64,000 nucleotides of DNA from Streptomyces sp. MH60 (GTDB taxonomy: Bacteria > Actinomycetota > Actinomycetes > Streptomycetales > Streptomycetaceae), in the NCBI RefSeq assembly GCF_002939385.1, contig NZ_MULI01000001.1, positions 248,001 to 312,000 on the forward strand, in the 5' to 3' direction. The notes under the pieces are model-generated. The model did not search any database, was not told the origin of the DNA, and saw only the letters and a list, made by a program, of their open reading frames with translations. Made by a program: the position numbers and the translations under genes. Of this stretch, positions 41,673 through 50,184 are shown one piece after another (within the stretch, counting starts at the first letter, position 1; each line of letters begins with the position of its first letter).

Positions 41673-42362
41673 TCATGATCCAGGCATAGTGCCGACCTGA
41701 GCCGGGCCGTGCCCCCGTGGTGGCAGGAGGGGCGCGATGTCGGCTGCCGGGCGGGCGGTGTGCAGGCTGATCAGGTCGGTGAGCAAGTCGTCCAGGGGCG
41801 GCCAGGGCAGGTTTCCGTGGTCGTTGTAGAGGCTGACCAGGCCGTGCAGCGCGGTCCAGAGCAGGAGACCGGCCTGCCACTGCCGTTCCGCCGTGGCCGC
41901 GCCGCCGGTGACGGCCGCCAGGGACACCACCACGGCCTCCAGCGGTTCGGCTCCGGCGCCGTGTGCCGAGCCGGGGACGAGGTCGTCCGGCATCCGTCCG
42001 CCGAAGAGGGTGCGGTAGTGGCCGGGCTGGTCCACTCCCCAGCGCACATAGGCCGCGCACCGGGCGACCAGGTCGGCCAGCGGGTCCGGGGCGGGGCGCG
42101 CGGCCTCGTTCATCAGCCGGCCCAGTTCCTCGTAGCGCAGCCGCAGTACGTGCTGGATCAGCGAGCTCAGGTCGGGGAAGTGGCTGTAGATGCTGGCCGG
42201 TGCCACGCCGACCTCCCGCGCGACCTGCCGCAGGGTCAGCGTCTCCGGCTGGTCGAGGGTGGCCAGCAGCTTCGCCGTGGCGTCCACGAGCTGGGCCTTG
42301 AGTACCTGCCCCTGTCCGCGCGGATTGCGGCGACGGGGAGCGGACCGCTCCTGAGGCGCCAT
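41673..42362 (-). CDS. TetR family transcriptional regulator (TetR_C_13-like)
   Basis: 229 residues; of two close ATGs, 42362 is preferred since GAAGG lies 7 nt upstream. HTH: LVDATAKLLATLDQPETLTLRQVAREVGVAPASIYSHFPDLSSLIQHVL (about 28-72). C-terminal helices with WGVDQPGHYRTLFGG and LLLWTALHGLVSLY are the usual pattern of this TetR group. It is divergent from the NmrA-like gene and two CAACGGTTG repeats occupy the promoter between them. Confidence 0.9.
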   Translation of the reverse strand: MAPQERSAPRRRNPRGQGQVLKAQLVDATAKLLATLDQPETLTLRQVAREVGVAPASIYSHFPDLSSLIQHVLRLRYEELGRLMNEAARPAPDPLADLVARCAAYVRWGVDQPGHYRTLFGGRMPDDLVPGSAHGAGAEPLEAVVVSLAAVTGGAATAERQWQAGLLLWTALHGLVSLYNDHGNLPWPPLDDLLTDLISLHTARPAADIAPLLPPRGHGPAQVGTMPGS

Positions 42363-42427
42363 CTTCATCCCTTCCGACCAGTGTGAACGGCTGAGCAACA
42401 GGCGTTCACCGTACAGGCCCCCGCGTC

Positions 42428-42473
42428 TTGACATCCCTAACCAACGGTTGTTTAGTTATGTCGCCAACGGTTG
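42428..42473 (+). promoter_or_regulatory. Promoter of the NmrA-SDR-amidohydrolase operon with doubled TetR site
   Basis: TTGACA (42428-42433) has a 17-bp spacer to TTTAGT (42451-42456). CAACGGTTG (a 4-1-4 palindrome) occurs at 42442-42450, inside the spacer, and again at 42465-42473, 23 bp on, both within CCAACGGTTGTT. A repressor bound there would block RNA polymerase. Confidence 0.65.
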
Positions 42474-42495
42474 TTCAGTCAAAGGATGTTCGATC

Positions 42496-43107
42496 ATGCG
42501 TATCGCCATACTCGGAGCGTCGGGACGGACCGGCGGCACCCTCGTCGACCAGGCGCTGGAGCGGGGGCACGAAGTCGTGGCCCTGGTCCGCACACCGGCC
42601 AAGGTCACCGTGCCCGCGTCGCGGCAGGTGGAGGTCCGGACGGCGGACGTCACCGTCCCGCGGAGCTTTCCCGGCCTGAGCGACGTCGACGTGGCCGTCT
42701 CGGCCATCGGCATCGGCAAGGGCGACGGGCCGGGCGCGCTGGTCGCCGGGGCCAGGGCGCTCGCGGCGGCGGACGTGCGCACGGTGTGGCTCGGCGCACT
42801 GGGTTCGGGAGTGTCCAGCCGGTCGGGCGGATTGATCTACGCCGGGGTGATGCGGATGTTCGTCGGCTCGGAACTGGCCGAGAAGGCCGAGGCCGACGAG
42901 GTCGCCCTGGCCGCCGGCGCCACCGTCTTCCACGCCCCGGACGTCACCGACGGCCCCCTCAGTCCCACCCGCCGCACCATCCCCCTGGCGGAGCTGCGGC
43001 GCCCCCTGCTGCCGCCCCGCATCTCCCGCGTCACTCTGGCGGCCCTGCTGCTGGACGAGGCGGAGGCGGGCACGTACGGCGCCGAGATCGTCGTGCCCCG
43101 GAGCTAG
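42496..43107 (+). CDS. NAD(P)-binding NmrA/SDR-like protein
   Basis: 203 residues from ATG 42496. Dinucleotide loop MRIAILGASGRTGGTLVDQALERGHEVVALVRTPAKV; VSAIGIGKGDGPGALVAGARALAAADVRTVWLGALGSG in the middle; no YxxxK catalytic pair, so this is an atypical SDR of the NAD(P)H-binding (PF13460) kind, often flavin reductase- or redox-sensor-like. First gene of a probable three-gene operon with an SDR and an amidohydrolase, under the divergent TetR. Confidence 0.85.
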   Translation: MRIAILGASGRTGGTLVDQALERGHEVVALVRTPAKVTVPASRQVEVRTADVTVPRSFPGLSDVDVAVSAIGIGKGDGPGALVAGARALAAADVRTVWLGALGSGVSSRSGGLIYAGVMRMFVGSELAEKAEADEVALAAGATVFHAPDVTDGPLSPTRRTIPLAELRRPLLPPRISRVTLAALLLDEAEAGTYGAEIVVPRS

Positions 43108-43149
43108 GGGCAGTCGCAAGAACCGCCGTAACCGCACCGAAAGGTCATC

Positions 43150-43902
43150 ATGAGCGCGTTCGCAGGAAAAGCAGGACTCGTCACGGGCGCCGGAAGCGGC
43201 ATCGGCCGGGCGACGGCGATCGAACTGGCCCGGCAGGGCGCCGCCGTCACGGTCACCGACATCGACGAGGCCACCGCCGCCGAGACCACCGAACTGATCA
43301 GGAAGGACGGCGGACGGGCCCAGGCCCTCCCCGTCGACATCACCGACGAGGACGCGGTCCGCACGGCCGTCGAGCGTACGGTCGAGACGTACGGCGGCCT
43401 CGACTTCGCCGTGAACAACGCCGGCCTGGACTCGCACCACCGCAGGCTCGACCGGATGACCGCGGCCGAGTTCGAGCACGTGGTCCGCGTCAACCTGACC
43501 GGGACCTTCCTCTGCCTGAAGTACGAACTGCCCGCGCTGCACGGCCGAAGCGGCGGCGCGATCGTCAACGTCGCCTCCAACGGCGGTCTGTACGCGATCC
43601 CGACCGCCCCCGCCTACGTGGCCGCCAAGCACGGCGTCGTCGGCCTCAGCAAGGTCGCCGCGGTGGACTACGCGCCGCAGGGCATCCGCGTCAACGCCGT
43701 CTGCCCCGGCCCGACCCGCACTCCCGGTTTCGAGCGGGTGGCAGCGGGCACCGACATGATCGCGATGCAGTCGGCGATGACCCCGCTCGGCCGTATGGCC
43801 ACCTCGGAAGAGGCGGCAGCCGCCGCGGTCTGGCTCTGCTCGGACGCCGCGTCCTACATCACCGGCGTCGCACTGTCGGTCGACGGTGGGCGGCGGGCGT
43901 GA
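43150..43902 (+). CDS. SDR family oxidoreductase (classical, FabG-like)
   Basis: 250 residues. Classical SDR: GLVTGAGSGIGRATAIELARQG (TGxxxGxG), VDITDEDAV, FAVNNAGLDS, NVASNGGLYAIPTAPAYVAAKHGVVGLS with Ser and YxxxK, RVNAVCPGPTRTPG, and GVALSVDGGRR. Follows the NmrA-like gene by 42 bp and overlaps the amidohydrolase start by 4 bases (GTGA). Oxidises an alcohol or reduces a ketone in the same catabolic route; substrate unknown. Confidence 0.9.
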   Translation: MSAFAGKAGLVTGAGSGIGRATAIELARQGAAVTVTDIDEATAAETTELIRKDGGRAQALPVDITDEDAVRTAVERTVETYGGLDFAVNNAGLDSHHRRLDRMTAAEFEHVVRVNLTGTFLCLKYELPALHGRSGGAIVNVASNGGLYAIPTAPAYVAAKHGVVGLSKVAAVDYAPQGIRVNAVCPGPTRTPGFERVAAGTDMIAMQSAMTPLGRMATSEEAAAAAVWLCSDAASYITGVALSVDGGRRA

Positions 43903-44897
43903 GGGTCGTGGCGGTCGAGGAACACATGGCCACCGAGGCGTTCCTGCGCGCCGCGCACGGGCTGGACGTCGCGCCCGGTGACCAGGCCGAGATGAACGGC
44001 ATGCGCACCATGGAGAGCGACCCGGCCTTCCGCACCCGGCTCACCGACCTCGCCGCCCGGCTGCGGGAGATGGACGCGCTCGGCCAGGACATGGCGGTGC
44101 TGAGCCTGAACCCGCCCGGGGTGCAGGCGTACCCGGCCGCCGACGCGGTGCCACTGGCCCGGGAGTTCAATGACGCGCTGGCCGAGATCGTACGGCGGCA
44201 CCCGGACCGGTTCGGCGGACTGGCCACGGTGACTCCGCAGGCCCCGGAGGCAGCGGCCACCGAGATCGAACGTGCCATGGGCGCGCTCGGCCTCAACGGC
44301 ATCATGATCAACTCTCACACCGGCGGGCACTACCTGGACGAACCGCGATTCGCCCCGCTGCTGGCGGCGGCCGAGGCGAGCGGGGCGCCGGTCTATCTGC
44401 ACCCCCGGGTGCCGAGCATGCTCGGCCCCTACCTGCCTCATGGGCTGCTCGGGGCGATCTGGGGCTACCAGGCCGAGGCCGGCCTGCACGCCATGCGGCT
44501 CATCCTCAGCGGCACGCTGGACCGTCATCCAGGGCTGACCGTCGTCCTCGGCCATCTCGGCGAGGGCGTGCCGTACTGGCTGCGGCGGATCGACAACCGG
44601 CACGCGTTCGCCGCCGCGACGGCCGGCGCGGCGACGCCGATGCCACGGCTGTCACTGACACCGAGCGAGTACTTCCGCCGCAATTTCGTGCTCACCACGA
44701 GTGGCATGGACGACCCGGACGTCCTGGGTCTGGCCTTGCGCGCGGTGGGCGAGGACCGCGTGATGTTCGCGGTCGACCACCCGTACGAGGACCCGAGGGC
44801 GGCCCTGGACTTCCTGCGGAACACCCCGCTGACCGACGGCCGGCGCACGGCGATCGCCCACCGGACGGCGGAGCGGGTGTTCAACCTGACCGGGTGA
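43899..44897 (+). CDS. Amidohydrolase 2 family protein (ACMSD/gamma-resorcylate decarboxylase-like)
   Basis: 332 residues from GTG 43899, overlapping the SDR stop. TIM-barrel metal site: E7/E8 and H9 in VAVEEHMAT (the ExH form seen in decarboxylases), H161-region in YLHPRVPSMLG, H209-region in VVLGHLGEGVPYWLRRIDNRH, and D in FAVDHPYE. Features such as PGVQAYPAADAVPLAREFNDALAEI are standard for this family, which includes non-oxidative aromatic acid decarboxylases and lactone or amide hydrolases. Third gene of the TetR-controlled operon. Confidence 0.88.
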   Translation: MRVVAVEEHMATEAFLRAAHGLDVAPGDQAEMNGMRTMESDPAFRTRLTDLAARLREMDALGQDMAVLSLNPPGVQAYPAADAVPLAREFNDALAEIVRRHPDRFGGLATVTPQAPEAAATEIERAMGALGLNGIMINSHTGGHYLDEPRFAPLLAAAEASGAPVYLHPRVPSMLGPYLPHGLLGAIWGYQAEAGLHAMRLILSGTLDRHPGLTVVLGHLGEGVPYWLRRIDNRHAFAAATAGAATPMPRLSLTPSEYFRRNFVLTTSGMDDPDVLGLALRAVGEDRVMFAVDHPYEDPRAALDFLRNTPLTDGRRTAIAHRTAERVFNLTG

Positions 44898-44924
44898 GCC
44901 GGGCCGGACCTTTGTCAGACGGGC

Positions 44925-45530
44925 CTAGTAACTGTCGTAGCTCGGCCTGCCGTTCGGCCGGTAGACGCCGACGACGGTGCCGCCCTTCGTCGTCGAGACG
45001 CTGACCGGCTCCAGCGCGGTGGGGACCGCACCGTCGGCGAACAGCCGCTTGCCGGTGCCGATGATCACCGGGTGGATGGTCAGCCGGTACTCGTCGACGA
45101 GGTCGTGCCGCATGAGGGTCTGGGCGAGGTCGCCGCTGCCGACGACGTTGATGTCGCCGCCGTCGGTCGTCTTGAGCTTGCGTACGGCATCGGCGACGTC
45201 GCCCTCCAGCAGGGTGGAGTTCTGCCAGTCGAGGGACGTCAGGGTCCGGGACGCCACGTACTTGTCCATGCTGTTCATCCGGTGGGTGAACGGGTTGCCG
45301 GGATCGGCGGTCGGCCAGTACGACGCGAAGATCTCGTACGTCTTGCGGCCGAGCAGCATCGCGTCGGAGTGCTCGTACCAGCCGGCGATGGCCGTGCCGA
45401 CCTCCTCGTCGTCCACCGGCTTCTGCCAGCCGCCGTGCCGGAAGCCGCTCTCGGCATCCTCGTCCGGACCACCCGGCGCCTGCATGACGCCGTCCAGCGT
45501 CAGGAAGGTGCAAACAATGACCTTGCGCAT
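44925..45530 (-). CDS. Dihydrofolate reductase family protein (RibD C-terminal domain)
   Basis: 201 residues, ATG 45530. RibD_C/DHFR-like fold: KVIVCTFLTLDGVMQAPGGPDED, MLLGRKTYEIFASYWPTADP (nucleotide-binding MLGRxTY), DINVVGSGDLAQTLMRHDLVDEYRLTIHPVIIGTGKRLF. These small reductases use NADPH; physiological substrates are mostly unknown and they are common near TetR genes in Streptomyces. Divergent from the TetR gene at 45632 across about 100 bp, so it is probably repressed by it. Confidence 0.9.
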   Translation of the reverse strand: MRKVIVCTFLTLDGVMQAPGGPDEDAESGFRHGGWQKPVDDEEVGTAIAGWYEHSDAMLLGRKTYEIFASYWPTADPGNPFTHRMNSMDKYVASRTLTSLDWQNSTLLEGDVADAVRKLKTTDGGDINVVGSGDLAQTLMRHDLVDEYRLTIHPVIIGTGKRLFADGAVPTALEPVSVSTTKGGTVVGVYRPNGRPSYDSY

Positions 45531-45631
45531 GGTGCGCTCCCTTCGTCGAGGGGTAGACCACGCGACGACCGGAAACTCATCGGCGGAACTCGGGTCGCTC
45601 CGGCCACCCCCCGTCCGGGTACTCTCTCGGG

Positions 45632-46225
45632 GTGACGCAGCACCGTGTTTCCGAGGAGCGGCGGCCCGCGAACGAGGGACGCAAGGCCGCTGCCCGTAAC
45701 CGGGCGGCTCTGGTCGCCGCCGCACGGGCGGTCTACTCGGAGTACGGCCTGGACGCTCCGCTCTCCGCCATCGCGCGTCGCGCCGGGGTCGGCCAGGGGG
45801 TCCTGTACCGGCATTTTCCCGACCGGGAGGCCGTGGCGACCGCGGTGCTGGAGGAGAACGTCCGGGAGGTGGAGCGGACGGCCGCGGCTCAGGACACGGA
45901 CCTGCCACGCGTGCTCGGCGTCCTGACCTGGCACCTGACGGAGTCGGCGGCGTTCATCGGCCTGCTGCACGCCGACGGGGCGGGCAGCCCGTCCAGTGTC
46001 CCCTCCTACGCGCACGACCTGTCCGAGCGGGTCGAGCGTGCCCTGCGGGCGCGGCTGCCGGACGGTCACCGGCTGGCCGCGGCGGACGACGACCTCATGA
46101 TCGCCATTGCCATGGTCTCCGGTGCCGTCACCGGCCCCACCCGCGACCAGCGGGAACGCCGGGCACGGGCGGCATGGCGGCTTCTCGGCGTCGAGGTGGG
46201 GCCGGTGCGCCCCTTCGCGGAGTGA
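45632..46225 (+). CDS. TetR family transcriptional regulator
   Basis: 197 residues from GTG 45632. HTH: AALVAAARAVYSEYGLDAPLSAIARRAGVGQGVLYRHFPDREAVATAVL (about 26-72). The C-terminal helices (VLTWHLTESAAFIGLLHADG) are the usual dimer/ligand part. Divergent from the DHFR-like reductase and convergent with the SMP-30-like gene. Confidence 0.9.
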   Translation: MTQHRVSEERRPANEGRKAAARNRAALVAAARAVYSEYGLDAPLSAIARRAGVGQGVLYRHFPDREAVATAVLEENVREVERTAAAQDTDLPRVLGVLTWHLTESAAFIGLLHADGAGSPSSVPSYAHDLSERVERALRARLPDGHRLAAADDDLMIAIAMVSGAVTGPTRDQRERRARAAWRLLGVEVGPVRPFAE

Positions 46226-46238
46226 CGAAGCGCAGGCG

Positions 46239-47267
46239 TCAGCCGCCGTTGGACTGGCGGATGCCCTTGCCCAGTGCGTCGAAGCTGTAGAGGTAACCTC
46301 CGCTCGGCCCGCTCACGGTCATGTAGGCCCTGGTTCCGCCGGGCGTGATGGCCACGTTGGTCGCCGATTCGAGCCCGCGGGCGGCGCGGGCCGGAACGGT
46401 CACGGTGGCCAGGCGCTCACCGTACTTGTCGTAGACCGCCATCGCGGGGCGCCCGTGCAGGCCTTGGTACAGATTGCCGTCCGCGTCCACCGCGATCGAG
46501 TCGGTCTGGGCGATCCCGCCGTCGACCCGGATGGCGGTGTGCCGTGAGGCCACCCCGCCCTTGCCGTCCAGGAGGAGGTAGGAGACGCGGTTCTGCGTCA
46601 ACTCGCTGAACCACAGCCCGCGGTGGTCCGCGTCGAAGGAGATGCCGTTCGGCGACGCCAGACCGTCCGCCAGGACGGCGGCCTCCTTTCCCGCGCGGTC
46701 GATCCGCACCACTCGGCCCTTCGCCTCGCCCTCGGACATGCCGCGTGAGTCGCTGACGTACAGGTTTCCCTCCCGGTCGAAGGCGAGGTCGTCGGGGTTC
46801 ATCCGTGATCCGTCGACCTCGCCGGAGAAGAAGGTCCGCGGGTCGCCGCCGTCCGGGGCCAGACTCACGATGTCTCCGTGGGAGAAGTCGGTCAGGTAGA
46901 TCCGTCCGTCGTACGGGCTGAACTGGGCCGAGGTGTAGGTGCCGCGAGCGTCCGTGTGGACGGGCTCCGACGTCCTCTTCCGGACATTCACCCGCAGAAC
47001 CTTCGGCTCGCCCGCCGGCGCGGTGACGTCGACGACGAGCAGTTGGCCGTCCTCGTCGAAGACCGGCCCCTCCAGCAGGGTCATCCCGGTCTGCTCGTGC
47101 ACCTCCGTCAGGCGCATGACCTGTTGGGCGCGGATGGTCCGGTCACCTCCGGAGGTGCCCGGGTCCAGCGGCGCACCGGCGGTCTGCGTGCCGCACCCCG
47201 CAAGGGCCAGCGCGCCGAGGGTGACGAGCCCGGCCAGGGGCCGGATCGGGAGGCGTCGCATGTGCAT
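46239..47267 (-). CDS. SMP-30/gluconolactonase-like lipoprotein
   Basis: 342 residues from ATG 47267. Lipoprotein signal RRLPIRPLAGLVTLGALALAGCG with lipobox cysteine at about 25. The six-bladed SMP-30/lactonase propeller follows: LLEGPVFDEDGQLLVVDVTAP (first metal-side glutamate), AQFSPYDGRIYLTDFSHGDIVSL, MNPDDLAFDREGNLYVSDSRG, ASPNGISFDADHRGLWFSELTQNRVSYL and TDSIAVDADGNLYQGLHG. Members hydrolyse sugar lactones or organophosphates with a divalent metal. It is divergent from a Baeyer-Villiger monooxygenase, which makes lactones, and shares a 22-bp palindromic operator with it; being surface-anchored, it would act on exported lactone. Confidence 0.85.
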   Translation of the reverse strand: MHMRRLPIRPLAGLVTLGALALAGCGTQTAGAPLDPGTSGGDRTIRAQQVMRLTEVHEQTGMTLLEGPVFDEDGQLLVVDVTAPAGEPKVLRVNVRKRTSEPVHTDARGTYTSAQFSPYDGRIYLTDFSHGDIVSLAPDGGDPRTFFSGEVDGSRMNPDDLAFDREGNLYVSDSRGMSEGEAKGRVVRIDRAGKEAAVLADGLASPNGISFDADHRGLWFSELTQNRVSYLLLDGKGGVASRHTAIRVDGGIAQTDSIAVDADGNLYQGLHGRPAMAVYDKYGERLATVTVPARAARGLESATNVAITPGGTRAYMTVSGPSGGYLYSFDALGKGIRQSNGG

Positions 47268-47308
47268 CACTCATCCTGTCCGAAAGTATGCGGAAGCAAC
47301 GTACAGCC

Positions 47309-47330
47309 AACCGGACAGCACTGTCCGGTT
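47309..47330. promoter_or_regulatory. 22-bp operator between lactonase-like and BVMO genes
   Basis: AACCGGACAG and its exact reverse complement CTGTCCGGTT are separated by 2 bp, a perfect 10-2-10 palindrome. It lies midway between the two divergent genes. Length and symmetry suit a TetR dimer; TetR genes are at 45632 and 50185. Confidence 0.75.
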
Positions 47331-47433
47331 CTTGCTACGGTACTGCATGGCTGCTCAAGTCCCGTCGGTTCCGCCCCGGTTCACGGGCGCGTGGCTTCCT
47401 GACGGTGAAGCGGAAGGAACAGGGTCCCCCCAC

Positions 47434-49242
47434 ATGGCACATTCACAGGAGCTGACTCCCGAGGCACTCGCCGAACTCAGGGAGCGGTACCGGCGCGAGC
47501 GGGAGCGACGCGTACGCCCCGACGGCACCCGGCAGTACCTCGGCGCGGACGCCGAGTTCGGCTACTACGCCGCCGACCCCTACGCGGGGGAGACGGACGG
47601 GCGCGAGCCGGTGCGGGACCGGGTGGACGTCGCGATCGTCGGCGGCGGATTCGGCGGCATCCTCGCGGGGGCGCGGCTGCGGCAGCAGGGCGTCGCGCGC
47701 GTCCGCGTCATCGAGAAGGGCGGCGACCTCGGGGGCACCTGGTACTGGAACCGCTACCCCGGCATCCACTGCGACATCGAGGCGCACGTGTACCTGCCGA
47801 TGCTGGACGAGACCGGCTACGTACCGGAGTGGAAGTACGCCCCCGGCGAGGAGATCCGCCGGCACGCGGTGCGTATCGGCGAGAAGTTCGACCTCTACGC
47901 GGACGCCCTGTTCTCCACCGCGGTCACCTCGCTCTCCTGGGACGACACGAGCGGGGCGTGGATCGTCGAGACCGACCGGCAGGACGAGTTCCGGGCGACC
48001 TACGTCGTCACGGCCACCGGAACCCTGTCGGAGCTGAAGCTGCCGGGCATCCCCGGCATCGAGAAGTTCGAGGGCCACACCTTCCACACCTCGCGCTGGG
48101 ACTACTCCTACACCGGCGGCACTCCGGACGGCGGTCTGACCGGCCTCGCGGACAAGCGCGTGGGCGTGGTGGGGACCGGCGCCACCGGCGTCCAGGTCGT
48201 TCCGAAACTGGCCGAGGACGCCGGACATCTCTACGTCTTCCAGCGGACTCCGTCCACCGTGGACGTGCGCGGCAACCGCCGTACCACCGCTCGGGACGTC
48301 GGCGCCGACCGTGCCGGCTGGGCCGCCGAGCGCCGCGACAACTTCCTGCGCGTCGTCTCGGGGGAGGATGCGGAGGAAGACCTCGTCGCGGACCAGTGGA
48401 CGGCGGCGGCCGGTCTCCTGGAGAAGCTGCTGCCGAGCTTTCGCCGGCAGGGCGACCGGGCGGCGTTCGAAGCGGCCTACGAGGTCGCGGACGCCGCCAG
48501 GATGAACCAGATCCGCGCCCGAGTCGACGACGTCGTCACCGACCCGGACACGGCGGACCGGCTCAAGCCCTGGTACCGGTACGCCTGCAAGCGCCCGACC
48601 TTCTCCGACCTGTACCTCCAGGCGTTCAACCGGGCCAACGTCACCCTCGTCGACACGGCGGACACCCATGGCATCGAGCGGATGACCGAGCGCGGTGTCG
48701 TGGTCGGCGGCACCGAGTACCCCCTCGACTGCCTCGTCTTCGCCACCGGGTTCTCCGTCGGCGTCTCCGGCGTCCACTCGGGCCGGCTCCCCGTGCGGGG
48801 CCGCGGCGGCGTCCGGCTGCGGGACGCGTGGGCCGAGCGTGGCCCACGCACGCTGCACGGATTCACCAGCAACGGCTTCCCCAACCTGATCCAACTGGGC
48901 GGGGTGCAGAGCGCCAGCAGCGTCAACTACACCCACGTACTGGACGAGCACGCCGTCCACGGCGCGGCGCTCATCGCGGCCGCGCAGGCGCGGGGCGCCG
49001 TCATCGAACCGTCCCGCGAAGCCGAGGAGGCATGGATCGCCGCCCTGGCCGAACACGCCCCCGACCATGCCTGGTTCCACGCCGAATGCACCCCCGGCTA
49101 CTACAACGCCGAGGGACGCGGCAGGCCGAACGGCCCCACCGCCTACCCGCACGGCGCCGTCGCGTTCCACGAACTCCTCAAGCGGTGGCGCGAGGAGTCC
49201 ATCGACGAAATCCTCATCCCCGGGACACCCGCGCGGGGGTAG
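47434..49242 (+). CDS. Baeyer-Villiger monooxygenase (type I)
   Basis: 602 residues from ATG 47434; an in-frame ATG at 47347 would add 29 residues and sits 7 nt after TACGGT, so leaderless initiation there is possible. Two Rossmann sites are present: DVAIVGGGFGGILAGARL with GGDLGGTWYWNRYPGIHCDIEAHVY, and RVGVVGTGATGVQVVPKLAE. The BVMO fingerprint FxGxxxHxxxW is F212-W222 (FEGHTFHTSRW). The long N-terminal part is typical of cyclic-ketone enzymes such as cyclopentadecanone or steroid monooxygenases. Inserts oxygen next to a ketone using FAD and NADPH. Shares its control region with the lactonase-like gene; an SDR follows convergently. Confidence 0.9.
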   Translation: MAHSQELTPEALAELRERYRRERERRVRPDGTRQYLGADAEFGYYAADPYAGETDGREPVRDRVDVAIVGGGFGGILAGARLRQQGVARVRVIEKGGDLGGTWYWNRYPGIHCDIEAHVYLPMLDETGYVPEWKYAPGEEIRRHAVRIGEKFDLYADALFSTAVTSLSWDDTSGAWIVETDRQDEFRATYVVTATGTLSELKLPGIPGIEKFEGHTFHTSRWDYSYTGGTPDGGLTGLADKRVGVVGTGATGVQVVPKLAEDAGHLYVFQRTPSTVDVRGNRRTTARDVGADRAGWAAERRDNFLRVVSGEDAEEDLVADQWTAAAGLLEKLLPSFRRQGDRAAFEAAYEVADAARMNQIRARVDDVVTDPDTADRLKPWYRYACKRPTFSDLYLQAFNRANVTLVDTADTHGIERMTERGVVVGGTEYPLDCLVFATGFSVGVSGVHSGRLPVRGRGGVRLRDAWAERGPRTLHGFTSNGFPNLIQLGGVQSASSVNYTHVLDEHAVHGAALIAAAQARGAVIEPSREAEEAWIAALAEHAPDHAWFHAECTPGYYNAEGRGRPNGPTAYPHGAVAFHELLKRWREESIDEILIPGTPARG

Positions 49243-49282
49243 GTTCCGGCTGCTGTTGGCTTCGGGGGAGGTCGGTGCCGTA

Positions 49283-50044
49283 TCAGACCGCGGACCAGCC
49301 GTCGTCGACGGGCAGGATCGCTCCGTTGATATTGCTCGCGGCGTCCGAGGCGAGGAACAGGATGGCCGCCGCCTGTTCCTCCGGCTGCGACACACGGCCG
49401 AGATTGACGAAGTGCGGACCGAGCACCGCCGGGCCGTGTGCCGTCCGGTCGGCCGCCACCGCGATGGCGGTCGCGGTGCCGCCCGGGCAGACGGCGTTGG
49501 CGCGGATACCGTCCTTGCGGTACATCACCGCCAGCGACTTCGTCAGTCCCACCACACCGTGCTTGGACACCGTGTAGGCGGCGCCCGCCGCGCTGCCGCG
49601 CAGGGCGGCCTCGGAGGCGGTGTTCACGATGGCGCCGCGGCCCGCGGCCAGCATGTGCGGCAGTACGGCGCGGGCGAGCAGGAAGGGTGCCGTGAGGTTG
49701 ACCCTGATGACCCGCTCCCATTCGGCGTCACTCACGTCGGCCGGCGCCGACATGCTGTCCATGATTCCCGCGTTGTTCACCAGGACGTCCACGCCGCCGA
49801 ACCGCTCCACGGCCGTGGCGGCCACCTGGTCGACGACGGCCTGCTCGCTCAGGTCGCCCGTGACGGCCACCGCGGTGCCGCCCGACCGCTCGACCTCCTC
49901 GACGGTCGCCGCAGCACCTTCGGCATTGAGGTCCGCCACCACGACGCGGTCGCCCTGGGCGGCGAAGGCCAGCGCGGCCGCGCGGCCGATGCCCGATCCC
50001 GCTCCCGTGACGATCACGCTGCGTCCGTTCAGGCCCATGGTCAT
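49283..50044 (-). CDS. SDR family oxidoreductase (classical)
   Basis: 253 residues from ATG 50044 (GGAG 6 nt upstream). Classical motifs: SVIVTGAGSGIGRAAALAFAAQG, VLVNNAGIMDS, AIVNTASEAALRGSAAGAAYTVSKHGVVGLTKSLA (Ser, YxxxK), RANAVCPGGTATAI, and NINGAILPVDDGWSAV. Convergent with the BVMO gene and divergent from a TetR gene, with TTTATGTC/GACATAAA between. A secondary-alcohol dehydrogenase supplying the ketone to the BVMO is an attractive role; unproven. Confidence 0.9.
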   Translation of the reverse strand: MTMGLNGRSVIVTGAGSGIGRAAALAFAAQGDRVVVADLNAEGAAATVEEVERSGGTAVAVTGDLSEQAVVDQVAATAVERFGGVDVLVNNAGIMDSMSAPADVSDAEWERVIRVNLTAPFLLARAVLPHMLAAGRGAIVNTASEAALRGSAAGAAYTVSKHGVVGLTKSLAVMYRKDGIRANAVCPGGTATAIAVAADRTAHGPAVLGPHFVNLGRVSQPEEQAAAILFLASDAASNINGAILPVDDGWSAV

Positions 50045-50111
50045 CAACTGCTCCGTTCGAAGAATCGCCGAGGCGGCGGACTGCTGCCCCACCGTGCCGG
50101 CACTCTACAAG

Positions 50112-50134
50112 TTTATGTCTCGCAGTGACATAAA
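50112..50134. promoter_or_regulatory. TetR operator between SDR and TetR genes
   Basis: TTTATGTC (50112-50119) and GACATAAA (50127-50134) are a perfect 8-bp inverted repeat with a 7-bp spacer, in the AT-rich gap 51 bp before the TetR ATG and 68 bp before the SDR ATG. Confidence 0.7.
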
Positions 50135-50184
50135 GTCGTGGGGCAGAATGCCCACGACACCGATCACCGGCGCCGGAGGGCCAG

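Noticed and set aside
47277..47400. Possible small gene between the lactonase-like and BVMO genes
   Set aside because: The open frame is the BVMO frame extended upstream; the palindrome and promoter signals show it is control DNA.
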